Shown here: piece after piece, positions 1 through 6,791 of the stretch
Layout: every line of letters starts with the position of its first letter
Position numbering within the stretch: position 1 is the stretch's first letter
NCBI GenBank assembly: GCA_021783175.1
Contig: JAJXUF010000142.1
Coordinates: 1-7,943 of the forward strand
Direction: 5' to 3'
DNA length: 7,943 nt
From: Pseudomonadota bacterium
Lineage (GTDB): Bacteria > Pseudomonadota > Gammaproteobacteria > Acidiferrobacterales > UBA6901
Made by a program: the position numbers and the translations under genes
Notes under the pieces: generated by a model
What the model saw: only the letters and a program-made list of their open reading frames with translations
What the model was told of the DNA's origin: nothing
The model's database searches: none

Positions 1-187
1 GCATCTCGTGGCAGCTGGTGCAGAAGGCGATGGAATTGGTCGCTTCGATCGCGGTATTGAAGCCGCCCCAGAAAACGATGCCGGAGATGAAGCCGATCAC
101 CAGAAGTGCCAGCAGCGAGTACTTGGCGCTGGGCTGCTTCAAGGTTCGCCAGAGGCGCCTCAAGGCGCCCGGGTTTTCTTTGCTCAT
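1..187 (-). CDS. cymA: NapC/NirT-family tetraheme cytochrome c (CymA-like quinone oxidoreductase), partial
   Basis: Only the first 62 codons are in the window; the gene runs off base 1. The product starts MSKENPGALRRLW, with a basic cytoplasmic N-terminus. One hydrophobic helix follows (about residues 22-44), an uncleaved membrane anchor, and then the first heme site C56-T-S-C59-H60-E-M62. The pattern CxxCHxM just after a single N-terminal helix is the hallmark of heme 1 in NapC/NrfH/CymA proteins, which exchange electrons between the quinone pool and periplasmic cytochromes. GGAG eight bases before the ATG supports the start. The gene lies 100 bp after mtoB1, with a hairpin terminator in between, so it is probably expressed by read-through or from a weak promoter of its own. 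Its place at the end of mtoDAB matches the Sideroxydans cluster as I recall it. The family is confident; the total heme number and the exact CymA assignment cannot be checked from this fragment. Confidence 0.88.
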   Translation of the reverse strand, partial: MSKENPGALRRLWRTLKQPSAKYSLLALLVIGFISGIVFWGGFNTAIEATNSIAFCTSCHEM

Positions 188-242
188 GTCAATGACTCCA
201 ATAATACGGTTGAACTGCAAATCAGGTGACGCGTCGACATGA

Positions 243-270
243 AAACGGGAGCGAACTTCCGCTCCCGTTT
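243..270 (-). terminator. Intrinsic terminator or attenuator between mtoB1 and cymA
   Basis: A perfect 11-bp inverted repeat, AAACGGGAGCG and CGCTCCCGTTT, flanks a 6-base loop and starts 17 bases after the mtoB1 stop codon. On the minus strand the stem ends in GTTTTC, a short U-run. It is therefore a plausible rho-independent terminator, perhaps leaky because the U tract is short. Its core stem is nearly the same as the terminator after mtoB2. If it works, it lowers transcription of cymA relative to mtoDAB. Confidence 0.75.
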
Positions 271-287
271 CCGGCTACTTCATGAAA

Positions 288-2630
288 TTACCTGAAACTG
301 TACTTGTAAGCGGCGAAGACCACGTTCTGCGTATAGTTCGGCGCCTGCTCTCCCGTCGGCATCGTGTTTGTCGACGTGTAGCCGAACTGGTAAGCGTTGT
401 AGTAGTAGTCGTTGCTCTTCAGGTGCTGGAACAGATAACCCATGAGCACCTGACTGACCTTGTCGAGACTGTAGGTACCGGTGAGCTTGAACTGCGTCAT
501 CTCGTTCTTGATGTCCGGCGTGCTGCCGCAAGTCAGACTAGTCGTGAGAGCGCAGGTGGCGAGGTAAGGGACCTGGGTCGAGTAGCCGGACTTGCCCAGC
601 GAATAGGTCAGATCGCCGGCGAGTTCGAGCTTGCCGGCCATCAGCCCCTTTTGCCTGGCCGAGAGGCCAACGGTGTCCGCTTCGTCCGTCAACTGATTGC
701 TCCAGATTTGGGTCGGCGCAACGAGGGCAAATCGCCCGGCTCCGCTCACCATATCCCGCTCCCGCTTCTGGTAACTGTAGTAAGCCGACACCACGCCGTA
801 ACGCGAGTAGCTGTAGCTGGCATCGAGATTCGCGCTGCCCATATGGCCCTTTTGCACCCCTAGGGTCGAATCGTCGTACTTGTCGTCGAGATAGCGGCCA
901 TTCAGGTTCAAGCTCAACTTCTCGTTCGCCTGCCAGTTGACGCCTGCCTTGACCAGTTGCTCTTTACGAGACGCATCGAAGAAGGCCACCCAGCCGAGAT
1001 TCTCGAAACCCTCGGAAAATCCCTGCATCGGGTTGTAGAAGGAGTTCAGCACGTCAGAGTTGCGCTTGGCGTAGCTGTAACCGGCATTGAAATTGACCGC
1101 ATCACCCGCTTTCAGCCGGTAGTCGGCAGAGAGCTTGTTTTCCTTCGACTCGGGAACCTGGAAGCAGGAGCCGTTGGTGTAATAGCCGACCGGGGCTTCC
1201 GAGGCCGCTTGCGCGGCACCTGCCGGGAAGTTGTTGCACCAGCGCTGGTAGTACTCGTAATTGTAGGCCAGACGCAGCTTGTGGTTTTGGTCGATATGGA
1301 AGTCTCCGGCCAGCTCCGCCTGAGTCTTGCGGTTGCTCTCCGGCGTGTTGTACGACGTCACCGGATCGGCGCCGAGCGTGTAAAAGGCATAGGCGTTCGA
1401 GGCTGTCTGGTTGTCACGCTCGTCGTACTTCAGGCCGGCGGAGAGCGTCATTTTCTGGCTGGCCTGATTGGTGAGATGCAGATCGGCGTGAGAGGTCTTG
1501 ACGAGCGCATCCAATGACTGCGGATAAGTGGTGTTTTGCATCACAGCGCCCGGATAGTCGGCGTTCTGGGTATTGCGACTGTAAGACAAGCCTCCCGCCA
1601 ACCGGGTAGTGGGCGAGAGCGCATAGCCTCCGGAGAAATTCAGCTGGTTGAAGTCGTTGTTGGGCATAGTGCTGAGCGTATTTTGCAGATAGCCGGCAAC
1701 ACCATTGAGGGTCGGCGCAGTCCCCGTAGTTGCTTTGGTTACAAACGGATTCGGCCAGGTCACGCTGCTGTAGGCATCCTTGAAGAACGAGCCGTAATAG
1801 CCGGCGCTCATGTACCCCTTGTCACCGGTCCAGTTGAACTTCAGATCGTATGTGTCGGTCTGGTAGTCGGTCGGATTCATCAGCATGATGCTTTTTTCCG
1901 GGCTATAGCTACCTCCGGCGGGACCCGCCGCCGCAAGGCCGGACAGGAGAAGCTCGTCGGTGCCCGTACCCATGAGCTTCGCGCCGCTCTGATCCAGCCG
2001 GTTGTAATGAAACTTGACGTTCCATTGCGGGCTGAATTCATAACCGGCGGTGAAGCCGGTGTTCTTGCGTTTGCTATAGACGTCCTGCTGATGGAAGTCG
2101 GCTAATTGGGCTGGGGTCAGCGCCTGAGTCCCGACTGCACCTCTATCTTCATTGATTACGCCGAAATTCGCCGGCAGGGTGAAGGTGTTGCCGCCCATCG
2201 AACCTTGTAGCGGCGTCTGATAGGTGTCCGCGAGGTTGTGCTGCAGCTCGTCGTAGTTGATGCCCAGGTTCCACTGCCCCTGGCTGCCCACCGTAGCGCC
2301 GAGCTCCCTGGAATCCGTACCCAGATCGGTGCCGGTGATAGACCAGCGCGTGGTGCCCGACCCCATGCCGTAGCCATCGCCTCCTTTCAGGCCAAAGTTG
2401 CCGATGAGATAGCCGTCCGATTTGTTCAGGCCGTTGTATTGGCCGAATTTCGCCGAATCCTTGGAGACGTTCTCCGCCCCGATTTCGACATAATTGGTCG
2501 GCTGGGTGAGCGCTGCAGTGTCCGCGTCCTGGGCCGATGCCGCCAGCGGCATGGCACACATCGCGACCAGGGCCCCCTGCACCGCCAGAGCGAGCGCGGT
2601 GACGGCCAGATTTTCTTTACGTGTTTTCAT
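288..2630 (-). CDS. mtoB: MtrB/PioB-family outer-membrane beta-barrel (MtoB, copy 1)
   Basis: This 780-residue protein is the porin sheath of an outer-membrane electron conduit. In this family the barrel encloses the decaheme MtrA/MtoA and spans the outer membrane. A Sec signal peptide is visible (basic MKTRKEN, hydrophobic core, likely cleavage after ASA at about residue 33). The rest is rich in aromatic, glycine and alternating polar/hydrophobic strands, as in long beta-barrels, and ends in YKYSFR. Family blocks shared with the second copy include KFGQYNGLNKS (about 61-71), NYDEL (125-129), DTYQTP (135-140) and GGYALSPTTRLAG (334-346). The length fits MtrB/MtoB. The N-terminal CxxC known from Shewanella MtrB is absent. 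The mature protein has four cysteines in two close pairs (465/489 and 693/701), which copy 2 lacks. The start follows GGAG with a 9-base spacer, 24 bp after mtoA1, so the genes are co-transcribed and probably translated in step. PioB or a generic MtrB label is possible; the family itself is secure. Confidence 0.93.
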   Translation of the reverse strand: MKTRKENLAVTALALAVQGALVAMCAMPLAASAQDADTAALTQPTNYVEIGAENVSKDSAKFGQYNGLNKSDGYLIGNFGLKGGDGYGMGSGTTRWSITGTDLGTDSRELGATVGSQGQWNLGINYDELQHNLADTYQTPLQGSMGGNTFTLPANFGVINEDRGAVGTQALTPAQLADFHQQDVYSKRKNTGFTAGYEFSPQWNVKFHYNRLDQSGAKLMGTGTDELLLSGLAAAGPAGGSYSPEKSIMLMNPTDYQTDTYDLKFNWTGDKGYMSAGYYGSFFKDAYSSVTWPNPFVTKATTGTAPTLNGVAGYLQNTLSTMPNNDFNQLNFSGGYALSPTTRLAGGLSYSRNTQNADYPGAVMQNTTYPQSLDALVKTSHADLHLTNQASQKMTLSAGLKYDERDNQTASNAYAFYTLGADPVTSYNTPESNRKTQAELAGDFHIDQNHKLRLAYNYEYYQRWCNNFPAGAAQAASEAPVGYYTNGSCFQVPESKENKLSADYRLKAGDAVNFNAGYSYAKRNSDVLNSFYNPMQGFSEGFENLGWVAFFDASRKEQLVKAGVNWQANEKLSLNLNGRYLDDKYDDSTLGVQKGHMGSANLDASYSYSRYGVVSAYYSYQKRERDMVSGAGRFALVAPTQIWSNQLTDEADTVGLSARQKGLMAGKLELAGDLTYSLGKSGYSTQVPYLATCALTTSLTCGSTPDIKNEMTQFKLTGTYSLDKVSQVLMGYLFQHLKSNDYYYNAYQFGYTSTNTMPTGEQAPNYTQNVVFAAYKYSFR

Positions 2631-2654
2631 AATTTTGGCTCCATGTCCCTGAGA

Positions 2655-3632
2655 TTAGCGATGCAGCAGCGCGCCGGCTGGGGAATTCGATCCATGCACC
2701 ATCGGGTGGCAGTTCATGCAGCTACGTGCGCCATACATCGGGCTCACCAGCCCGTTGGTACTCGTCAAACCGCCTTGTGCGCCAGCGACAGTACCGGCAA
2801 CCGGAGCCTGGCTTTGGTGCGGACCGTCATGGCACTCGTCGCACAGGAAGGGCGGGCGCGACTTCAGTAACGGTGTGATGTTCGAGCCATGCGGAGTGTG
2901 GCAGTTGGTGCAGTCCTCGGTCACCGGCTGATGCTCCCACAGGAAGGGGCCGCGCTTTTCGGCGTGGCACTGCCAGCAGGTCTCATTCACCGTGTTCTTC
3001 TTCAGCAGCTTCGGCCCAGCCGATCCGTGAGGATTGTGACAGTCGGAGCAGACCACCTTGCCCGCGTCGATCGGGTGGGTGGATATCAGCTTGGTCTGAG
3101 CGCGCTGCTCCTTGTGGCAGGAGAAGCACACCTCGCGCTGAGTCTTCCGGTCCCGCACCTTGTCGTCGGCCGCATGGATGGTGTGGCAGGAAGCGCAGAC
3201 CAAGCCTTCGACCTGGTGCTGGCTGCCGTCCCAATGCGTGCGCTGACCGCCCTTGTGGCAACTCAGGCAGGTTTCGGTCTGAACCGTCGTCGAAGAGGGG
3301 GGGTATGGATAGTTGGCCGCCTTCTTGGCGCCGAAGATCACGTCGGGCGCCGGGCGCGTCTCGGTACCCTTTGGGTTGGTCACATGCGCCACGCTGGGAC
3401 CGTGACAGGTCTGGCAGCCGGGCGTGCGCGGATCGCCCTTGACGCCGTGATTGGTCTGATAGATTGCCAGGATCGGCGTCATTTCGGATGCGTCATGACA
3501 GCGAGTACAGACCGCATCGCCCTTCAGCGTCCGATCGGCCGGCGCGGAATTATCCGCGGCCAGTGCCGAAGATGCGCCGCCGATACCGCCGAGCAGCGCA
3601 CACATTGCAAGAAACGTTCTGATTAACTTCAT
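2655..3632 (-). CDS. mtoA: Periplasmic decaheme c-type cytochrome, MtrA/MtoA/DmsE family (copy 1)
   Basis: This 325-residue protein is the electron wire of the porin-cytochrome complex. Ten CxxCH heme sites are readable, with first cysteines at about 42, 73, 122, 146, 169, 195, 219, 241, 264 and 305. The size and heme count are those of MtrA/MtoA; the long N-terminal extension of PioA is missing. I place the start at the internal ATG (3632), not at an in-frame ATG 36 bases upstream. The chosen start has GAGGGG just ahead of it, gives a clean signal peptide (MKLIRTFLAM to SSALA, cut at about 25) and matches the N-terminus of copy 2. Family blocks include AEKRGPFLWEH (about 224-234) and CTNCHTPHGSN (241-251). 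It lies 69 bp after mtoD1 and 24 bp before mtoB1. By analogy with MtrA, the C-terminal heme lies at the outer face. A run of seven C (3303-3297 on the plus strand) encodes part of a proline-rich linker between hemes 2 and 3. DmsE is the alternative family name, but an adjacent MtrB with no DMSO reductase favours MtoA. Confidence 0.95.
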   Translation of the reverse strand: MKLIRTFLAMCALLGGIGGASSALAADNSAPADRTLKGDAVCTRCHDASEMTPILAIYQTNHGVKGDPRTPGCQTCHGPSVAHVTNPKGTETRPAPDVIFGAKKAANYPYPPSSTTVQTETCLSCHKGGQRTHWDGSQHQVEGLVCASCHTIHAADDKVRDRKTQREVCFSCHKEQRAQTKLISTHPIDAGKVVCSDCHNPHGSAGPKLLKKNTVNETCWQCHAEKRGPFLWEHQPVTEDCTNCHTPHGSNITPLLKSRPPFLCDECHDGPHQSQAPVAGTVAGAQGGLTSTNGLVSPMYGARSCMNCHPMVHGSNSPAGALLHR

Positions 3633-3701
3633 GTTTTTCCCCTCTATCCCTGAAATCGATGGCGCCACCCGCCGGACAGCGCCTTGGTTGTTCTGGCCGC
3701 C

Positions 3702-4058
3702 TTACTGCGCGAGGATCCAGTCAACGAGATTCTTGATCTGGTTCATATCGTGCGGAGGATCAGTCTTGATGATCCTGTGATGCTCGGAGTGGCCATCCGG
3801 GAATTTGGCCATCTCGCCCGAGGTGATGTGATGGATCAACTTAGCCTCGGCATCCGGTTTGCCTTTGTACTTGGCGGCGACGTCCTTGTAATCGGGGCCG
3901 TCCTTTTTCGGGCCGCTGACGCGGTGGCATTTGAAGCAATTATTGGAGCGCGCCAGATATTCGGCATCATCGGCATTGATGGCCGCAACGGCTGAGATGG
4001 AAAAACACAACGTGGCGGTGGCGGAAAGACCCAGCAGCAGTTTGGCGTAAGGTTTCAT
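3702..4058 (-). CDS. mtoD: Periplasmic class I monoheme cytochrome c (MtoD, copy 1)
   Basis: This small 118-residue protein has a signal peptide (MKPYAKLLLGLSATATL, cleavage near AVAA at about 26), so the mature chain is about 92 residues. There is a single heme site, C41-F-K-C44-H45, preceded by the ARSNN segment usual in class I cytochromes. The C-terminal helix is IKNLVDWILAQ. Its likely role is to shuttle electrons between MtoA at the outer membrane and inner-membrane cytochromes. It is the first gene of unit 1, 69 bp before mtoA1. The start is preceded by GGAG seven bases upstream. The distal heme ligand is not obvious: Met83 (in GEMAKFPDG) is replaced by Lys in the second copy, whereas His94 (in SEHHRII) is kept. 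The name mtoD rests on gene order and size; other monoheme cytochromes c look similar. Confidence 0.87.
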   Translation of the reverse strand: MKPYAKLLLGLSATATLCFSISAVAAINADDAEYLARSNNCFKCHRVSGPKKDGPDYKDVAAKYKGKPDAEAKLIHHITSGEMAKFPDGHSEHHRIIKTDPPHDMNQIKNLVDWILAQ

Positions 4059-4157
4059 TTACAAGCTCCCAAAATTAATGAATCTGGATGGCAAATAACG
4101 GTTGCTTAAGAACTGAATGCAATCACGGTGTAACAAGATGTAAGGTATTGGATGAGC

Positions 4158-4163
4158 TTTATC
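4158..4163 (-). promoter_or_regulatory. Candidate -10 element of the mtoD1-mtoA1-mtoB1 promoter
   Basis: On the minus strand the hexamer reads GATAAA, four of six matches to TATAAT. If it occupies -12 to -7, transcription starts at about base 4151 and the leader before mtoD1 is about 93 nt. That start puts the centre of the FNR-type box at -41.5, the standard position for a class II activator that replaces a -35 element. No good -35 is seen, which fits an activator-dependent promoter. The match alone is weak; the spacing is what supports it. Confidence 0.45.
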
Positions 4164-4185
4164 CGCTCTTTCTAATGTTCACTAA

Positions 4186-4199
4186 TTGATCTATGTCAA
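4186..4199 (-). promoter_or_regulatory. FNR/Anr-type binding site upstream of mtoD1
   Basis: The sequence reads TTGACATAGATCAA on the minus strand (TTGATCTATGTCAA on the plus). It matches the consensus TTGAT-N4-ATCAA at nine of ten defined bases with the correct 4-base spacer. Its centre is 134 bp upstream of the mtoD1 start codon and 41.5 bp upstream of the start predicted from the -10 hexamer. An FNR, Anr or Dnr family regulator would then activate unit 1 when oxygen is low. Which regulator the host has cannot be seen here. Confidence 0.6.
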
Positions 4200-4254
4200 A
4201 CGGACTTACGTCTGGATTATCGGCTATAGGCGGCGGATATCATCGGCAATCGAA

Positions 4255-4280
4255 TGATTTGTGAATATTCATATAAATCA
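4255..4280. repeat. Nested AT-rich palindrome, possible operator
   Basis: The arms TGATTT (4255-4260) and AAATCA (4275-4280) form an inverted repeat. It encloses, almost concentrically, the perfect 10-bp palindrome TGAATATTCA (4262-4271). It lies about 115 bp upstream of the predicted unit 1 start. It could bind a dimeric regulator or bend DNA. AT-rich sequence yields such dyads by chance, so confidence is low. Confidence 0.25.
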
Positions 4281-4317
4281 TCATACTATGCATAAATGTT
4301 GGTACCGTTTAGCGGTC

Positions 4318-4354
4318 TGTATCAGAATGTATCTATAATACAATTTCATGTATC
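4318..4354. repeat. Three TGTATC repeats with an internal dyad
   Basis: TGTATC occurs at 4318-4323, 4328-4333 and 4349-4354, start-to-start distances of 10 and 21 bp, close to one and two helical turns. The last two copies extend to ATGTATCT. The middle copy is also the left arm of a perfect inverted repeat, TGTAT-N5-ATACA (4328-4342). The dyad contains a TATAAT hexamer (plus strand, 4334-4339) and TATTAT on the minus strand, but I find no convincing -35 for either. Phased repeats of this sort are typical of response-regulator sites; no known consensus was recognised. Confidence 0.3.
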
Positions 4355-4470
4355 TTTAACTGAACGACATTACTTGAGCGAATTCACGCTGAATATGAGC
4401 CAAGAGTGAAGTAATTCAGTGGAGTATTTGTTAGCGCTACCAGGCCCAAGTTATACGCATCCGTAGAGAA

Positions 4471-4496
4471 TAAAAAAGGGAGCGAAGCCGCTCCCC
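4471..4496 (-). terminator. Rho-independent terminator after mtoB2
   Basis: Starting 22 bases after the mtoB2 stop, the minus strand forms the perfect 7-bp stem GGGAGCG/CGCTCCC with loop GCTT, followed by TTTTTTATT. The GC-rich stem and six-T run make a textbook intrinsic terminator. It ends the upstream unit and isolates it from the mtoD1 promoter. Its core stem also occurs in the hairpin after mtoB1. Confidence 0.9.
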
Positions 4497-4517
4497 GTGG
4501 GTAATTACGAGTGCCTG

Positions 4518-6773
4518 TTAGTGAAATTTGTAGCTGGCCGACACTCCCAACATATGCACATGGTAATTGGGGCTGATTTCGCTGGTCCCGATCACGGCTG
4601 TCAGCGTTGAAGGCAGCACTTGGGCATAGGCCCAGTCGTATGAGGAATACCGTTCGTAGGCGTACCTCAGATTGAGCGTTAGATTCTTCTGCATCAGGTA
4701 GTGCCCAAACAGTTCCAATCGAGTGAGGCGGGTGGTCAGGTCAGGCAGGGGTGCAGCTGCGGCGAGCCCCGAGGCAGTGACAACGCTGATGGCACCGTTC
4801 GATCGAGCGTGGGAAAGTTCGCCGCCGTAGTCGAATTTTTCGGTGGGCTTTGCATTGAAACCCATGCCCAGCGTGGTGGTGTGGTCCCGATCCGCCATCG
4901 ACCAGTTGTATTGCGGTTGACTAAGGATGATAGCCTTGTTCGCTGATGTGTATTGCCGGCTATTCTGATCGGTGCGGTACTCCTCATAGGATGCGAAGAC
5001 GTGGCCACTGACGGCATCTGTCGCAACGACGTTGGCATCGAAATTTGCCTGCCAGCTCTTGGCACGGGTCAGCCCGAAGGAAGAATCCGGATATTTGTCA
5101 TTGTTCGCATCCAGGCTGAATTGCAGGCCCACCTGATCGGTGGGCACGGCGTTGACATAGGCGTGCAATTTGTCACGATTGCGCGGCGCAAGAAAATATT
5201 TCATATGACCGGGTAGATCATCCCAGCCGATTCCTGCCGCTACGGCAGGTCCCGTTGTTGCCGGATCATAGCTGGCCAGATAGGGCGCCGAACCGTCGTA
5301 ATACGACGTGCGACGGGCGGAGTAGGAGTAGGCCAATCCGCCGGAGGCGGAATCACTGAATTGCTGCTCGATTTCGGCCTTGGCAGTATTCTGATGCTCG
5401 TCGGTGATCGCCTCGTAGGTTTCTCTGGCCCAATCGTAATCATAGCCGAGCTTGAACTTGGCGGTCTGAGTCAGACGGTAATCGAAATCCATTCCGGCTT
5501 GCTGCTTGGTGCTGCTACTCGGCGTGTTCCAGCGGGTCGTAGCCCCCCCCAGAGCAGGCTGATTCTGAGAATCACCGCCTATATAGTCATACTGGTTGCG
5601 TGCCGTCTTGTTGTCTTTGTCGTCGTAGCGATAGAAAGCAATTAATCCGAGCTTGGGTGTTAGCCGCGAAGTAAGTCGCAAGTCGGCGTGGGTGGTGTTG
5701 ATCAGGCCATCGAGAGAAGAACGGGGCAGAGGCGTGGTGACCGTCAAATTCGGATTGATCGAATAGGGGAGAAATGCGTCGTTCTGTGTCATGCGGCCGA
5801 AGCTCAGGCTACCGCTCAACCGGGTCGAAGGGCCCAATGCGTAGCCACCGATGGCGCTCAGTTGGTGAAACTGGTTGTCGGGCGGCTCGGCAAGCTGACC
5901 AAAGCCTCCGCCTGCGTATCCGACGAAGGCATTGCCCCAGGTGGTACCGGCGGCATTGGCATAAGGATTTTGCCAAGCCAGAGCCTTGTTGTCGTCTTTG
6001 AAGCCCGAGTAGTAGTAGCCGAACTGCAGCTGGAGCTTTTCCGTGGTGTAGCGTGCCAATAGCTTGAACTGGTCGGTTGTGTAGTCGATCGGTTGCGGGA
6101 TGATCGTTGCCCTAGGGTTTCCGCCCGAGTTTCCGATGACCGCGCCGATCAGCTTGTTGCCGTCCTTTTTGTCTTCCTTGTAATTAGCCACCAGTTCCCA
6201 GCCGCCGCCAAGCTCCTTGCTGCCGCCAACCCCCAGCGACTTGCGCTGAGTTTTGATATCGAAGGGATGCATACTGGCGTTCAACTGTGTCATGCCTGGC
6301 GTTGTGTTTGCCGCCACCCAACCAGCAGGGAGCATCAGCCGAGTCGATCCCGGATTTATGAATGGCGTCTGGTAGCTGTCGCTCCAGAGTTTGGGCAACT
6401 CGTCATAACTTAGATTCAGGCCGTAGTTGCCTTGCTGACCCCCCTCTACAGTCAGCGATCGCGAATTCAGTCCCAGGTTGCGTCCGGTAATTTCCAAATA
6501 GCGGGCATCACCGGACCCGTGCCTAACGACACTGATATTGGCAATGCCGTAAGCTCCGGACTTGTTCAAGCCTGTGTAGTCTCCGAACTTGTAGCTATTT
6601 GACGATACACCGCCAACCCCCAATTCGATCTGGCTGTCGGGATTAATCAGACTGGCTACCTCGTCGGTTGATTCATCAGCGAAAGCGCCCGGTGTTCCCA
6701 CCGCGATACCGATCGCAGCGATCGAGAGGGCTAGGACTTTGCGCGTATAGCGCTGTTCAAATATGCAGGTCAT
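4518..6773 (-). CDS. mtoB: MtrB/PioB-family outer-membrane beta-barrel (MtoB, copy 2)
   Basis: This 751-residue porin is a paralogue of the barrel encoded at 288-2630. Signal peptide: MTCIFEQRYTRK, then a hydrophobic stretch to PGAFA, with cleavage at about 32. Blocks shared with copy 1 include YKFGDYTGLNKSG (61-73), SYDELPKLWSDSYQTP (122-137) and GGYALGPSTRLSG (309-321). It has the same strand-rich, glycine and aromatic-rich composition and ends in SASYKFH. Its only cysteine is at position 3 in the signal peptide, so the mature protein has none. It therefore lacks both the N-terminal CxxC of Shewanella MtrB and the loop cysteines of copy 1. The start has AGGGAG seven bases upstream and lies 18 bp after mtoA2, so it should form its own conduit with that cytochrome. 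An unbroken run of eight G (coding sense) falls at codons 408-411, in a predicted loop, and could be prone to slippage. A strong terminator follows the gene. Confidence 0.93.
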   Translation of the reverse strand: MTCIFEQRYTRKVLALSIAAIGIAVGTPGAFADESTDEVASLINPDSQIELGVGGVSSNSYKFGDYTGLNKSGAYGIANISVVRHGSGDARYLEITGRNLGLNSRSLTVEGGQQGNYGLNLSYDELPKLWSDSYQTPFINPGSTRLMLPAGWVAANTTPGMTQLNASMHPFDIKTQRKSLGVGGSKELGGGWELVANYKEDKKDGNKLIGAVIGNSGGNPRATIIPQPIDYTTDQFKLLARYTTEKLQLQFGYYYSGFKDDNKALAWQNPYANAAGTTWGNAFVGYAGGGFGQLAEPPDNQFHQLSAIGGYALGPSTRLSGSLSFGRMTQNDAFLPYSINPNLTVTTPLPRSSLDGLINTTHADLRLTSRLTPKLGLIAFYRYDDKDNKTARNQYDYIGGDSQNQPALGGATTRWNTPSSSTKQQAGMDFDYRLTQTAKFKLGYDYDWARETYEAITDEHQNTAKAEIEQQFSDSASGGLAYSYSARRTSYYDGSAPYLASYDPATTGPAVAAGIGWDDLPGHMKYFLAPRNRDKLHAYVNAVPTDQVGLQFSLDANNDKYPDSSFGLTRAKSWQANFDANVVATDAVSGHVFASYEEYRTDQNSRQYTSANKAIILSQPQYNWSMADRDHTTTLGMGFNAKPTEKFDYGGELSHARSNGAISVVTASGLAAAAPLPDLTTRLTRLELFGHYLMQKNLTLNLRYAYERYSSYDWAYAQVLPSTLTAVIGTSEISPNYHVHMLGVSASYKFH

Positions 6774-6791
6774 GTGAGTTCTCCCTCGCGT

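Larger units (their letters stand above)
4059..4470. other. AT-rich intergenic regulatory region between the two mto units
   Basis: No coding sequence is credible in these roughly 410 bases, and no tRNA or other RNA gene is recognisable. The stretch is visibly richer in A and T than the genes on either side. It follows the terminator of the upstream unit and carries the promoter of the downstream one. Its contents include an FNR-type box, a matching -10, the perfect palindrome TGAATATTCA (4262-4271), the dyad TGTAT-N5-ATACA (4328-4342) and three TGTATC repeats. The length and the number of dyads suggest that unit 1 is controlled by more than one regulator. Confidence 0.7.

Noticed and set aside
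188..242. Separate promoter for cymA (TATTAT on the minus strand near 203-208)
   Set aside because: It nearly overlaps the ribosome-binding site and has no -35 at a usable distance.
2238..3626. Long plus-strand open frames (for example 2238-2870 and 2889-3626) opposite the mto genes
   Set aside because: They lie fully antisense to genes with clear families, signal peptides and heme motifs, and their translations show no recognisable domains. They reflect high-GC codon bias on the other strand.
3633..3668. Upstream in-frame ATG for mtoA1 giving MAPSISGIEGKN before the signal peptide
   Set aside because: The extension would bury the signal peptide, there is a strong GAGGGG ribosome site just before the internal ATG, and copy 2 starts at the equivalent place.
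4091..4122. GCAA/TTGC inverted repeats in the predicted mtoD1 leader
   Set aside because: Four-base arms with long unequal loops are expected by chance and would not make a stable structure.
4334..4339. Perfect TATAAT on the plus strand as a promoter for an antisense or small RNA
   Set aside because: No acceptable -35 lies 16-18 bp upstream, nothing coding or terminator-like follows on that strand, and the region is AT-rich.
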